Below, piece by piece: positions 30,062-38,739 of a stretch of DNA of 64,000 nt. Each line of letters opens with the position of its first letter. The first letter of the stretch is position 1. The notes beneath the pieces are model-generated. The model had not been told where the DNA came from. It saw only the letters and a list, made by a program, of their open reading frames with translations, and did no database searches. Location: positions 62,001 to 126,000 of the forward strand of contig JAABRO010000002.1 in NCBI GenBank assembly GCA_011390885.1, written 5' to 3'. This stretch comes from Gemmatimonas sp. GTDB lineage: Bacteria > Gemmatimonadota > Gemmatimonadetes > Gemmatimonadales > Gemmatimonadaceae. The translations under genes and the position numbers were made by a program.

Positions 30062-30973
30062 ATGACTCGCCGCACGATCGCCCTCACGCTCGGTGATCCG
30101 CGAGGCATCGGGCCTGAACTCGTGGCGGCGGCCGTGGAGCCAGCCACCTGGCGCGCGCTGGTGGATGGCGACGACATCGTACCCTGTGTGGTGGGCGGTG
30201 CACCGGCACCGTGTGCAGTGCACGAAGTGGTCGGCGCGTGGGAGCCCTCGGGCAATGAGACGGCAGACCGCGCGCTGGCCGGCCGGCTCTCGGGGCTGGC
30301 GATCGAGCGCGCGGTGCAGCTGGCGCTGGCGGGCGCCGTGCAGGGCATTGTGACCGCGCCCATCGACAAGCGGGCCCTCGCCGACGGCGGCTTTCCGTGG
30401 CCCGGGCACACCGAAATGCTCGGCGCGCTGACCGGGTGCGAGACCACCATGATGCTGGCCAGCGATCGTCTGCGTGTAGTGCTCATCACCACGCACCTGC
30501 CGCTGCGCGACGTGAGCGATGCGGTCACGGAGGCGCAGATCGTCGCCACCGCCGAGCGTACGCGCGCAGGACTGCGCGAGCTGTTCGGCCTGACGGAGCC
30601 GCGGCTCGCGCTGTGCGCGCTCAACCCGCACGCCGGCGACGGTGGCCGGTTCGGCGACGAAGATGATCGCGTGCTCGCGCCGGCCGCGCGGCGCGCGGGG
30701 CTGGTCGGCCCGCTCCCCGCCGACACGGTCTTCGTGCGCGCGCTCCGCGGCGAGTTCGACGCCGTGCTCACGCCGGCGCACGACGTCGGTATGACGGCCA
30801 TCAAGGTGGCCTCCTTCGGCAGCGGCGTGAACATCACGCTCGGGCTGCCTTTCCCGCGCACGTCACCCGATCACGGCACCGCGCTCGACATCGCGGGGCG
30901 CGGACTGGCCGATCCGGGGAGCTTCTACGAGGCGGTGCGCCTGGCGGCCGCGCTCGTGCGGCGTCGCGGGTAG
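30062..30973 (+). CDS. pdxA: 4-hydroxythreonine-4-phosphate dehydrogenase
   Basis: NAD(P)-dependent oxidation step in the deoxyxylulose-5-phosphate-dependent pyridoxal phosphate pathway. At 303 aa it starts MTRRTIALTLGDPRGIGPEL, the family signature. The three metal-ligand histidines are all present: VLITTHLPLRDV, LNPHAGDGG and TPAHDVGMTAIK. HTEMLGALTG and TSPDHGTALDIAGRG are further conserved blocks. It lies directly behind surA and its stop overlaps the next start by one base, so surA, pdxA and the CDF gene probably form one operon. Confidence 0.94.
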   Translation: MTRRTIALTLGDPRGIGPELVAAAVEPATWRALVDGDDIVPCVVGGAPAPCAVHEVVGAWEPSGNETADRALAGRLSGLAIERAVQLALAGAVQGIVTAPIDKRALADGGFPWPGHTEMLGALTGCETTMMLASDRLRVVLITTHLPLRDVSDAVTEAQIVATAERTRAGLRELFGLTEPRLALCALNPHAGDGGRFGDEDDRVLAPAARRAGLVGPLPADTVFVRALRGEFDAVLTPAHDVGMTAIKVASFGSGVNITLGLPFPRTSPDHGTALDIAGRGLADPGSFYEAVRLAAALVRRRG

Positions 30974-31713
30974 TGTCGCAGGGCGAACGGGCGCCGGTCC
31001 ACGCGCACGGCCATGTGCACGGCGACGCGCACGGCCACGCGCACGGCGACACGGATTGTGTGCAGCACGCGGCCGCCGAAGCGCTGCGTGCGGGGCGACC
31101 GGAGGTGCGCCGCCGGCTGACGTGGGCCTTCGTGCTCACCGCCGGCTTCATGCTCGCCGAGGTGGTCGGCGGCCTGCTTTCGAACTCCCTCGCGCTGCTG
31201 GCTGACGCGGGGCACATGCTCACCGATGCGGGGGCGCTCGGGCTGGCGTTGTGGGTGGCGTGGTGGAACGCGCGCCGGACGCACGAACCCGACGGCCTGC
31301 ATCAGCGCCGCGAGGCGCAGGCGGCGTTCGTGAACGCTGTCGTGCTGCTGCTCGTGTGCGTCGGCATCGCGGTGGAGGCCGCGCATCGGCTGGGCCAGCC
31401 CGAGGCCGTGGCCACCGGCCTCATGCTCGGCGTCGCGGTGGTGGGGCTCGCGGTGAATGTCGGCGCGGCCGTCATCCTCCGGCCGGCGGTCGCCGCCAAC
31501 CTGAATGCGCGCGGCGCGTACCTGCACGTGCTTGGCGACCTGCTGGGCTCCGTGGGCACGATCGCGGCGGCCGTGGTGATCGACCGGACCGGGTTCCTCG
31601 CCGCGGACTCGATCGCGTCGCTGCTGGTGTGCCTGCTGGTGCTGCGCGCGGCGGTGGGGCTACTGCGCGAGTCGGTCGGGGTGCTGCGCGCGCCGCGGAT
31701 CGGCGCTCGCTGA
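30973..31713 (+). CDS. Cation diffusion facilitator, short form without C-terminal domain
   Basis: Predicted Zn/Co/Cd efflux antiporter of 246 aa in the inner membrane. The N-terminal leader is His-rich (HAHGHVHGDAHGHAHGD), followed by six TM segments. The metal-site motifs are HMLTDAGALGLALW in TM2 and HVLGDLLGSVGTI in TM5. The protein ends right after TM6 (LLVLRAAVGLLRESVGVL), so the ~90-residue cytoplasmic dimerisation domain of ZitB/YiiP is missing. No frameshift remnant is evident downstream, where a hairpin begins within 20 bases. The GTG start at 30973 overlaps the pdxA stop by one base. Confidence 0.88.
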   Translation: MSQGERAPVHAHGHVHGDAHGHAHGDTDCVQHAAAEALRAGRPEVRRRLTWAFVLTAGFMLAEVVGGLLSNSLALLADAGHMLTDAGALGLALWVAWWNARRTHEPDGLHQRREAQAAFVNAVVLLLVCVGIAVEAAHRLGQPEAVATGLMLGVAVVGLAVNVGAAVILRPAVAANLNARGAYLHVLGDLLGSVGTIAAAVVIDRTGFLAADSIASLLVCLLVLRAAVGLLRESVGVLRAPRIGAR

Positions 31714-31731
31714 CAGGTGCCGTGACGCACG

Positions 31732-31766
31732 CTGCCCCATCGGATCACCGGGATCCGACGGGGCAG
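31732..31766 (+). terminator. Hairpin after the CDF gene, probable terminator
   Basis: A 15-position stem with one mismatch (CTGCCCC at 31732-31738 with 31760-31766, then 31740-31746 with 31752-31758) around a five-base loop. It follows the stop by about 20 bases. There is no T-run on the plus strand, so termination may be factor-assisted. Confidence 0.5.
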
Positions 31767-31819
31767 TGGGGGAGTGTCACGCGACCGACCGGGCCGACTG
31801 GTCCGGTCAGCCCGTGGGG

Positions 31820-32014
31820 CTAGGGCGATCCGGGCTCGGCCGACGCGGGATCCGGGGGGCTGGCACCGTGGTCGCCTCGGCGCCGTTCATAGTCGGGGCG
31901 CTCGGCGTACCCATACCCACCGAACACTTCACCGCCGCGCATGTAGTCGTGGCCGTATCCACGGCCGGTCGGGTAGCGCGGGGTGTTCGCCACGGGCTTG
32001 TCCTGCTCGTGCAT
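31820..32014 (-). CDS. Small Gly/Tyr/Arg-rich protein, 64 aa
   Basis: Soluble small protein beginning MHEQDKPVANTPRYPTGRGY, with Gly-Tyr repeats (GGEVFGGYGYAERPDYERR) and a Pro/Ser tail. The support is translational: GGAGG lies six bases upstream of the ATG, one of the best ribosome sites in the window. Composition (GYG, RRRGD) suggests an intrinsically disordered, possibly nucleic-acid-contacting peptide. No family is recognised. It sits alone between the CDF gene and typA on the opposite strand. A plus-strand frame covers the same bases but lacks a ribosome site. Confidence 0.6.
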   Translation of the reverse strand: MHEQDKPVANTPRYPTGRGYGHDYMRGGEVFGGYGYAERPDYERRRGDHGASPPDPASAEPGSP

Positions 32015-32028
32015 CGGAAGCCTCCGGG

Positions 32029-32056
32029 TTGACGAGTGGTTCCGCTACGGTAGGAC
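32029..32056 (+). promoter_or_regulatory. Possible promoter of typA
   Basis: TTGACG at 32029-32034 and TAGGAC at 32051-32056 with a 16-base spacer, about 85 bases before the typA start. The -35 is good, the -10 poor. It lies just upstream of, and divergent from, the 64-aa small gene. Confidence 0.3.
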
Positions 32057-32140
32057 GCGGGGCCGCGGTCGGCAAGTCGGGGAATCTCGGACGGTTGGGC
32101 CACTGCCCTTGGGCGACCGGGGAGCTTATCCTTTAAGGCT

Positions 32141-33976
32141 ATGGAAATTCGCAATATCGCCATCGTCGCCCACGTCGACCACGGGAAGACCACCCTCGTC
32201 GACCAGATGCTCCGCCAGGCCGGCGCATTCCGGGACAATCAGGTCGTGGAAGAGCGGGTCATGGACTCCAATCCGCTCGAAAAGGAGCGGGGGATCACCA
32301 TCCTCGCCAAGAACACCGCCGTGCTCTGGCGTGACACGAAGATCAACATCGTGGACACGCCTGGGCACGCGGACTTCGGTGGCGAAGTGGAGCGCATCCT
32401 GCGCATGGTCGACGCCGTGCTGCTGGTCGTCGACGCCTTCGACGGTCCCATGCCGCAGACGCGCTTCGTGCTCCGCAAGGCGCTCGAACTCGGGCGCACG
32501 CCCATCGTGATGATCAACAAGATCGATCGGCCCGGCGCCGATCCGCATCGCGTGCATGACGAGGTGCTCTCGCTCTTCATCGAGCTCGAGGCCAACGATC
32601 AGCAGCTCGATTTCGTGACCGTGTACGGCTCCGGTCGTGACGGCACGGCCACCATGGACCTCGACCAGCCGCTGCAGGACCTCACGCCGCTCTTCGAGAC
32701 GATCGTGAAGGTCGTGCCGCCCCCGCCGAGCGATGCCGCGGCGCCGTTCCAGATGCTCGTGTCCACCATCGACTACTCGAGCTACGTGGGGCGCATCGCC
32801 ATCGGCCGCATCGAGCGCGGCACGGTGAAGGTGGGCGAGCAGGTGCTGCTCAACTCCATGGACCTCACCAAGAAGCCGGAGCAGGCGCGCGTCATCAAGC
32901 TGTTCGGCTTCCAGGGGCTCGATCGTGTCGAGATCCAGACGGCGAGTGCCGGCGAGATCGTCTGCCTCTCGGGGCTCGAGGGCGTCGACATCGGGGACAC
33001 GGTCACCGATCCGGCGCACCCGGATCGCCTCGAAGGCATCACGGTCGAGGAGCCCACGATCTCCGTGGACTTCCTCGTGAACAACTCGCCCTTCGCCGGC
33101 AAGGATGGCAAGTTCGTCACGTCGCGTCAGGTGCGCGAGCGCCTGTTCAAGGAGCTCGAGCGCAACGTGGCGCTGCGCGTCGAGGAGACCGACTCCACCG
33201 ACACGTGGAGCGTCTCGGGGCGCGGTGAACTGCACCTCACGATCCTCATGGAAACCATGCGGCGCGAAGGCTTCGAGTTTCAGGTGTCGCGTCCGCGCGT
33301 GATCACGCGCACCGGTGAGAACGGCGAGCGGCTCGAGCCGTACGAGGAGCTCGCCATCGACGTGCCCGAAGAGTACATGGGCACCGTCTTCGAGAAGCTC
33401 GGCCCCCGCAAGGCCGAGATGATCGAAATGAAGAACCCGGGGCAGGGGCTCGTCCGTCTGCTCTACAAGATCCCGGCGCGCGGCCTGTTCGGGTATCGCT
33501 CGGAGTTCCTCACCGACACGCGCGGCACGGGACTCATGCACCACCGCTTCCTCGAGTACGGGCCGTGGGCCGGCCCGCTCGCCGGCCGCATGCGCGGTAC
33601 GCTCGTGAGCATGGAAAACGGGGTGTCGGTGGCCTTCGCCCTGTGGAGCCTCTCGGAGCGCTCGGTGCTGTTCATCGAGCCCGGCGCGCCCGTGTACGAG
33701 GGCATGATCATCGGCGAGAACGCCCGCCCCGGCGACATGGACGTGAATCCGACCAAGGAAAAGAAGCTCACGAACATGCGCTCCAAGTCGGCCGACGACG
33801 CGATCGTGCTCGAGCCGCCTCGGCTGCTCACGCTCGAGAGCGCGCTCGAGTACATCGAGGAGGACGAGCTCATCGAGGTCACGCCCACGAGCATCCGGCT
33901 GCGCAAGCGCCTGCTGCTCGCCAGCGATCGCAAGCGCACCAATCGCGACGCGAAGCGCGAGCGCGCCGGCGCCTGA
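32141..33976 (+). CDS. typA: Ribosome-associated GTPase TypA/BipA
   Basis: Translational GTPase of 611 aa that binds the ribosome under stress and helps 50S assembly. It begins [20 protein letters not shown] (G1), then [17 protein letters not shown] (switch I), [17 protein letters not shown] (G3) and [13 protein letters not shown] (G4). The BipA C-terminal domain carries [19 protein letters not shown] and the conserved [20 protein letters not shown]. It is a single-gene unit bounded by a probable promoter upstream and a strong hairpin terminator downstream. Confidence 0.97.
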   Translation: MEIRNIAIVAHVDHGKTTLVDQMLRQAGAFRDNQVVEERVMDSNPLEKERGITILAKNTAVLWRDTKINIVDTPGHADFGGEVERILRMVDAVLLVVDAFDGPMPQTRFVLRKALELGRTPIVMINKIDRPGADPHRVHDEVLSLFIELEANDQQLDFVTVYGSGRDGTATMDLDQPLQDLTPLFETIVKVVPPPPSDAAAPFQMLVSTIDYSSYVGRIAIGRIERGTVKVGEQVLLNSMDLTKKPEQARVIKLFGFQGLDRVEIQTASAGEIVCLSGLEGVDIGDTVTDPAHPDRLEGITVEEPTISVDFLVNNSPFAGKDGKFVTSRQVRERLFKELERNVALRVEETDSTDTWSVSGRGELHLTILMETMRREGFEFQVSRPRVITRTGENGERLEPYEELAIDVPEEYMGTVFEKLGPRKAEMIEMKNPGQGLVRLLYKIPARGLFGYRSEFLTDTRGTGLMHHRFLEYGPWAGPLAGRMRGTLVSMENGVSVAFALWSLSERSVLFIEPGAPVYEGMIIGENARPGDMDVNPTKEKKLTNMRSKSADDAIVLEPPRLLTLESALEYIEEDELIEVTPTSIRLRKRLLLASDRKRTNRDAKRERAGA

Positions 33977-34002
33977 CGCGTACGCCCTCGGGCATCTGTG
34001 AG

Positions 34003-34044
34003 GAGCGGCGACCGTCCCCGGGACGGTCGCCGCTCTTCTCGTTT
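34003..34044 (+). terminator. Rho-independent terminator after typA
   Basis: A 15-bp perfect stem (34003-34017 with 34021-34035) and CCG loop, followed by TTCTCGTTT. It lies 27 bases past the typA stop. The convergent gene ends at 34067, so the stem may act in both directions. Confidence 0.88.
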
Positions 34045-34066
34045 CGGGGCACGAGCGAACCGCCGC

Positions 34067-35107
34067 TCAGCGCAACCAGACCACGACGTACTGGATGCCG
34101 AGCCCGCTCTCGATTGCACGCCGGATCGCGAGGTCGCCGCCCGGCGCGCCGCAGCTGGCACCACGCGGCCAGCGCACGGCGAGGGTGCGCGACAGGTCGC
34201 CGCGCAGCGCGTAGGCCTCCACATACTCCACGCGGTCAGCCACGATGGCATCCAGCGGAAAGCCCGGCCGCGGCTGTCCGTTCACGAACAGGCAGGCCCC
34301 GCGAGTGAAGATCAGGTTGCTTTCCTGCACCGTGGGCGACTGCTCGAGGGCCACCAGCAGGTTCCGTGCGCCGGTCGCGAGCAGTTCCGCGCGCGCCACG
34401 CGCACCGAGCGCGGTGTGCTCCATCGGTGGCGCTGTGCCAGGTCCTTCCACACCCAGGCATCGTTGCGCTGCGTCCGCCCACTGTCGAGCAGCACGGCCA
34501 GTTCTGCACGTTCACCTGTGCGTACCCGGAACGACACCAGCCGCGGCTGATAGCCCTCCCGCTCGGCGCGCAACGCGCCCGTGCCACCGTCGGGCACCGC
34601 GAGCACGAAGCGACCCTGCGCATCCGTGTGCACGGAGTCCCCATCGTTGGCGAGTGGCCGCAGGCGCACGCCGCCGATGGGTTGCATCGTGGCGTACTCG
34701 CCCACCACGCCGACCACCCCCGTCCACGTGTCGCTCGCGCTCACGGCGTCGAGCGGTACGGACAGCTGGGCCAGGGTGACATCGAACCGCAGAACGCCGG
34801 CCGTGGTGATCTCCACGGGCAGCGTGCGCGATTCGTACCCGATGCGTCGCACGGTGAGCGTGTACGCGCCGGGCGTGAGGCGAGTCAGGCTGTAGCTGCC
34901 GTTGCCCAGCGTGCGCGCCTCCGCGACCCGCGCGGTGTCGGCGGAGAGCACGAGCAGCACCTCGTCGATCGGCACCCCCTCGGCGGTACGCACGGCGCCT
35001 CGCACGGTGGCGGTGCTGTCGCGCTGGGCATGCACCGCAGCGAGTGGTGCGGCGGCGAGGCCGAGGAGCAGGGTGGCGCGGCGGACGAGGCGCTGGGCGA
35101 CGAACAT
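34067..35107 (-). CDS. Carboxypeptidase-regulatory-like protein with TonB-plug-like C-terminus
   Basis: Exported protein of 346 aa. The signal peptide is MFVAQRLVRRATLLLGLAAA, with cleavage near VHAQ. Residues ~30-105 form a carboxypeptidase regulatory (CarboxypepD_reg) domain (RGAVRTAEGVPIDEVLLVLS, SYSLTRLTPGAYTLTVRRIG), and a second, more degenerate copy spans ~115-200. The C-terminal ~100 residues look like a TonB plug (CLFVNGQPRPGFPLDAI, VEYVEAYALRGDLSR) without a beta-barrel. Barrel-less proteins of this kind are probably periplasmic or surface components of uptake systems. The ATG at 35107 has a GGAG seven bases upstream. It is divergent from the cytochrome gene. Confidence 0.8.
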   Translation of the reverse strand: MFVAQRLVRRATLLLGLAAAPLAAVHAQRDSTATVRGAVRTAEGVPIDEVLLVLSADTARVAEARTLGNGSYSLTRLTPGAYTLTVRRIGYESRTLPVEITTAGVLRFDVTLAQLSVPLDAVSASDTWTGVVGVVGEYATMQPIGGVRLRPLANDGDSVHTDAQGRFVLAVPDGGTGALRAEREGYQPRLVSFRVRTGERAELAVLLDSGRTQRNDAWVWKDLAQRHRWSTPRSVRVARAELLATGARNLLVALEQSPTVQESNLIFTRGACLFVNGQPRPGFPLDAIVADRVEYVEAYALRGDLSRTLAVRWPRGASCGAPGGDLAIRRAIESGLGIQYVVVWLR

Positions 35108-35227
35108 GGATGAACTCCGGACGGTGGCAGCGGCACGGTGATGCCTGTTCGTACCCGCGCCGGGTGTCGTGTTCCACGACGGCGCACGCGGCGTGGCCAC
35201 GTACCGGCGCGGCGCATAGGTTGCGGG

Positions 35228-36130
35228 ATGCGTCGTTTCCACCTGTCGTCCGCCGGTCTCCTCACCCTGGTCGCCACCTCGCTGCTCGCGGCATGCGGAA
35301 CCGCGCCGAGCGTCTCGGCGCTGGGTTCGTCGGTCGCCGGTGCGGGCGACGGTGCCGCTCGTGTGGCGGACTGGCCCGTCAACGTGCCGCTCGCCGACAC
35401 CCTGCCCGACGACGAGCACGGGCGGCGCATCCGCCGAGGACGCGCGATCCTGGCCGCCACCCGCGACAGCCTGCCGGCGCATGTCGGCAACCAGCTGCGC
35501 TGCACCAGCTGTCATCTCGACGATGGGCGGCGCCCCGATGCGTTGCCGTGGGTGGGGGTGATGTCGCGCTTCCCGCAGTACCGCGCGCGCAACGCGCAGG
35601 TCAACCAGATCGGCGACCGCGTGAACGACTGTCTCGAGCGCAGCATGGTGGGCCGCGCGCTGCCGCACGACAGCGAGGCGCTCCGCGACATCGTGGCGTA
35701 CTTCACGTTCCTCTCGCGCGACGTGCCGCACGGCGTACGCATTCGCGGGCAGGGGGCACCTCCGGTGACGGCCGCGGTCGGGGACCTCGCGCGCGGCGCG
35801 CGCGTGTACGCCTCAACGTGCGCGCGCTGTCACGGTGGCAACGGGGCGGGCACGCCCGACGCGCCGCCGCTCTGGGGCGCGGGCGCGTACAGCATCGGCG
35901 CCGGCATGGGGCGTCCGCGCACGGCGGCCGCCTTCATTCGCGCCAACATGCCGCACGACCAGCCGCGCGGGCAGCCGACGCTCGACGAGCAGGCGGCGCT
36001 CGACGTGGCCGCCTACGTGAACGCGCAGGCCCGCCCCGACTTCGCGCGCAAGGCGGGCGACTGGCCGTTCGGCGGCGCACCGGCGGACGTGCCGTACGGG
36101 ACGGCGGGACGCGAGGCGCCGTCGCGCTGA
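35228..36130 (+). CDS. tsdA: Diheme cytochrome c lipoprotein, TsdA (thiosulfate dehydrogenase) type
   Basis: Predicted periplasmic diheme cytochrome of 300 aa that oxidises thiosulfate to tetrathionate or runs the reverse reaction. The signal ends in the lipobox LAAC, so membrane anchoring is likely. Heme sites are CTSCH near residue 96 and CARCH near residue 199. Between them lies RVNDCLERSMVGRALPHDSE, matching the TsdA block whose Cys is the unusual axial ligand of the catalytic heme. In the second half GAGMGRPRTAAAFIRANMPH and DEQAALDVAAYVNAQARPDF are also TsdA-like. No partner cytochrome is adjacent. The direction of catalysis cannot be told from sequence. Confidence 0.78.
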   Translation: MRRFHLSSAGLLTLVATSLLAACGTAPSVSALGSSVAGAGDGAARVADWPVNVPLADTLPDDEHGRRIRRGRAILAATRDSLPAHVGNQLRCTSCHLDDGRRPDALPWVGVMSRFPQYRARNAQVNQIGDRVNDCLERSMVGRALPHDSEALRDIVAYFTFLSRDVPHGVRIRGQGAPPVTAAVGDLARGARVYASTCARCHGGNGAGTPDAPPLWGAGAYSIGAGMGRPRTAAAFIRANMPHDQPRGQPTLDEQAALDVAAYVNAQARPDFARKAGDWPFGGAPADVPYGTAGREAPSR

Positions 36131-36373
36131 CGCCCCAGGGCGGCGCGCCCCGCAACACCACGCACCGCGTCCGCGCATCGTGCCGTTGCACCGCACCACG
36201 CGTCATTTTCCCGCCGCCAGTTGCGGGCGCACCGCCATGCGTTGATACTTGCCGACGGCGGCGCGGCGACGACACATGCGTCGACGTTGGCGACCGCCGG
36301 ATGGTCGGTGCGATTCCCGTTTCTGGCGGGTCGTGGCCTCCATCGCAACGTCACTCTTCTGGAGATTCCGCTC

Positions 36374-36733
36374 ATGCAGGAGCTGTTCGGGTCGTGGTCG
36401 TGGGAGGCGCCGGACGAGGCTCGTCGTGCGCCCGTCTGGGCCGACCCGCTCGGGACCGATCGTGCCGTGGCACTCGCCGTGTTCGGCGATGACGACGAGG
36501 AGGAGGCGCTCGACGAAGACGACGTCGACTTCGACGACGACGATCTCGACGACGAAGACGACGAGGATGACGACGACCTCGACGACGACCTCGACGATGA
36601 GGACGAGGACGACGAGGATGACGACGACGATCTCGACGACGACGAGGACGATCTGTTCGAGGACCTCGACGACGAGTTCGACGTCGATGACGACGAGGAC
36701 GACCGGCCCGGTCGGCCGGTGGACGAGGACTGA
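36374..36733 (+). CDS. Extremely acidic low-complexity protein, 119 aa
   Basis: The first ~40 residues (MQELFGSWSWEAPDEARRAP) are ordinary. From about residue 38 to the end nearly every residue is Asp or Glu, interrupted by occasional Leu, Phe and Val at semi-regular spacing (DDDDLDDEDDEDDDDLDD and similar). The ATG at 36374 has GGAG nine bases upstream. The DNA is a GAC/GAG/GAT codon repeat, so codon slippage could vary its length. The hydrophobics every few residues resemble acidic nucleic-acid-mimic or metal- or protein-binding tails. I recognise no family. It ends about 100 bases before tRNA-Ile. The 244 bases upstream, after tsdA, hold no other gene. Confidence 0.75.
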   Translation: MQELFGSWSWEAPDEARRAPVWADPLGTDRAVALAVFGDDDEEEALDEDDVDFDDDDLDDEDDEDDDDLDDDLDDEDEDDEDDDDDLDDDEDDLFEDLDDEFDVDDDEDDRPGRPVDED

Positions 36734-36751
36734 TCGCCACGCTCGTCTTCG

Positions 36752-36780
36752 TTGACGACGGGCGGTTCGGTCGTTACGAT
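36752..36780 (+). promoter_or_regulatory. Sigma-70 type promoter of tRNA-Ile
   Basis: TTGACG (36752-36757), a 17-base spacer and TACGAT (36775-36780), ending 50 bases before the tRNA. It is among the best -35/-10 matches in the window and has no other gene to serve. Confidence 0.68.
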
Positions 36781-36830
36781 TGTAGGTCTGTCCGGCTTGG
36801 CGTTCCTGAACGTCGTCCGGACAGGGGACC

Positions 36831-36904
<74 letters not shown>

Positions 36905-36945
36905 CTCCGGTGCCCCGACGGCATCGCGACAACTGCTGGTTTTGC

Positions 36946-36980
36946 ACACGGCCCGCCACTCGGCGGGCCGTGTTGCGTTT
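36946..36980 (+). terminator. Rho-independent terminator after tRNA-Ile
   Basis: A 12-bp perfect stem (36946-36957 with 36962-36973), loop ACTC, then TGCGTTT. It begins 42 bases after the tRNA and separates it from the pilT-like gene. Confidence 0.82.
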
Positions 36981-37083
36981 CCGCCCCTGTGACAGCGGTG
37001 CCGGGTCGACCGCGCAGTGTGTGACGTCGGCTTTCGCGGCAGCGTCCCCAGAGCGCAGCCCCTTGCTCCCGCTCACTCTGCTC

Positions 37084-38697
37084 ATGTCGGCGACTCTCGA
37101 TTCGATCCTCGATCTCCTCCACACGCGGGGCATGGACGACGTGCTGCTGCGCGCCGGCGAGCCGGCCTGGCTGCGGCGCGCAGAGCAGGCCGTTCCCGTC
37201 ACCCGCCAGGCGCTCGTGCGCGAGCAGATCGTGCAGATGCTCGAGCACACGCGGACTCGCGCCCGTGAAGCGGGCGCAGTCGCCGGCGTGCCGGCGGCGT
37301 GGCCTACTGAGTACGCGCTCCCGGATGGCCGCCGCGTGGACGTGGCCGTACGGGACGAACCGTCGTCGGATCGTCCCCTCGAGGTGGTCTTCACGCGCCG
37401 GCAATCCGACCGCACGGTGACCGCCGCGTCACTCGACCGGCGCGAGGCCTCGGCCCATGACGAGGATCCGCAGCGTCGCGCCACCGAACGCCCGGGGGAG
37501 GCGGCCACCGCCCATCCGGGGCGCCGCGCGAGCGATCGAGGTTGGGGCCCCTATCCCAGTCGTGTCGCGGCACTCACCGAGCTCGAGCGGCTGCTGCGGC
37601 GCCAGGTCGAGCTCGGGGCTGCCGACCTGCACCTGCGCGTGGGCGAGCCGCCGGTGCTCCGGGTTCGGGGCGACCTCGAACGCATGGCCGGTGAGACGGC
37701 CTTCAGCGATGCGCATCTCAGCGCGCTGGTCACGTCGGCCATGCCGCAGCGCAACGAAATCGAGTTCGCCGAAGGCTCCGATACCGACTTCGCCCACGAG
37801 ATCGCCGGCGTCGCCCGCTTCCGCGCCAACGCGCTCAAGGACCGCAACGGTACGGCCGCGGTCTTCCGCACCATCGCCTCGGGCACTGTCACCGTCGAGG
37901 AGATGGGGATCAGCCCCGAGGTGCAGCAACTCTGTTACCTGAGCAAGGGCCTCGTGCTGGTGACCGGGCCGACCGGCTCCGGCAAGTCGACCACGATGTG
38001 CGCGCTCATCGACCTGATCAATCGCTCGCGCAACGATCACATCATCACGATCGAGGACCCGATCGAGTTCGTGCACCAGAACAAGCGCTGCCTCATCACG
38101 CAGCGGCAGGTGGGCGTGCACACGCAGAGCTTCAAGAGCGCACTGCGCGCCGCGCTGCGCGAGGACCCGGACGTCGTGCTCGTGGGTGAACTCCGCGACC
38201 TCGAGACCGTGGCGATCGCCATTGAGACGGCCGAGACGGGACACCTGGTGTTCGGCACGCTCCATACCGCCACGGCCGCCGGCACGATCGATCGCATCAT
38301 CGACCAGTTTCCCGCCGACCGGCAGGAGCAGATCCGCGTGATGCTGGCCGAGTCGCTCAAGGGCGTGGTCTCGCAGACGCTGCTCAAGAAGACCGGCGGC
38401 GGTCGCATCGCGGCGCGCGAGGTGCTGCTGGTCAATGCGGCTGTGTCGAACCTGATCCGCGAAGGCAAGACGGTGCAGATCCCGTCCGTCATGCAGACCA
38501 ACAAGCGGCTTGGCATGGTGACCCTGAACGACGCGCTCATGGACCTCGTGAACGCGGGGCAGGTCGACCCGCTCGAGGCCTGGATCAAGTCGGTGGACAA
38601 GGCAAACCTCGCCGAACGCCTGAAGGCCAAGGGCTTCGACGTCATGCAACTCCAGCGGCAGCGCGAAGCCGCAAGCGGCGCCGTCTCCGCAGTCTGA
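37084..38697 (+). CDS. PilT-type retraction ATPase with extra N-terminal domain
   Basis: Hexameric motor of type IV pilus retraction, 537 aa, against ~340-370 for ordinary PilT. The core from ~165 on is classical: LERLLRRQVELGAADLHLRV, Walker A GPTGSGKSTT near 294, IEDPIEFVHQNKRCLITQRQ, Walker B-like REDPDVVLVGELRDLET near 360, the His box FGTLHTATAAGTIDRIID and IREGKTVQIPSVMQT. Residues ~1-95 (SILDLLHTRGMDDVLLRAGE) resemble a second, degenerate copy of the PilT N-terminal domain, joined by a charged, disordered linker. No other pilus gene is nearby. The gene stands between tRNA-Ile and a convergent USP gene. Confidence 0.9.
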   Translation: MSATLDSILDLLHTRGMDDVLLRAGEPAWLRRAEQAVPVTRQALVREQIVQMLEHTRTRAREAGAVAGVPAAWPTEYALPDGRRVDVAVRDEPSSDRPLEVVFTRRQSDRTVTAASLDRREASAHDEDPQRRATERPGEAATAHPGRRASDRGWGPYPSRVAALTELERLLRRQVELGAADLHLRVGEPPVLRVRGDLERMAGETAFSDAHLSALVTSAMPQRNEIEFAEGSDTDFAHEIAGVARFRANALKDRNGTAAVFRTIASGTVTVEEMGISPEVQQLCYLSKGLVLVTGPTGSGKSTTMCALIDLINRSRNDHIITIEDPIEFVHQNKRCLITQRQVGVHTQSFKSALRAALREDPDVVLVGELRDLETVAIAIETAETGHLVFGTLHTATAAGTIDRIIDQFPADRQEQIRVMLAESLKGVVSQTLLKKTGGGRIAAREVLLVNAAVSNLIREGKTVQIPSVMQTNKRLGMVTLNDALMDLVNAGQVDPLEAWIKSVDKANLAERLKAKGFDVMQLQRQREAASGAVSAV

Positions 38698-38719
38698 CGC
38701 CTGCCGTCGCGGCCGCCCC

Positions 38720-38739
38720 GACGCGCGGCCCCGCGCGTC
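38720..38739. terminator. GC-rich hairpin between convergent pilT-like and usp genes
   Basis: Eight-base-pair perfect stem GACGCGCG (38720-38727) with 38732-38739 and loop GCCC. It lies 23 bases after one stop and 29 bases after the other, on opposite strands. No T-run is present on either side, so the terminator role is tentative. Confidence 0.4.

Noticed and set aside
31766..32032. An 88-codon plus-strand frame over the 64-aa small gene
   Set aside because: It has no ribosome site, whereas the minus-strand gene has GGAGG at ideal distance.
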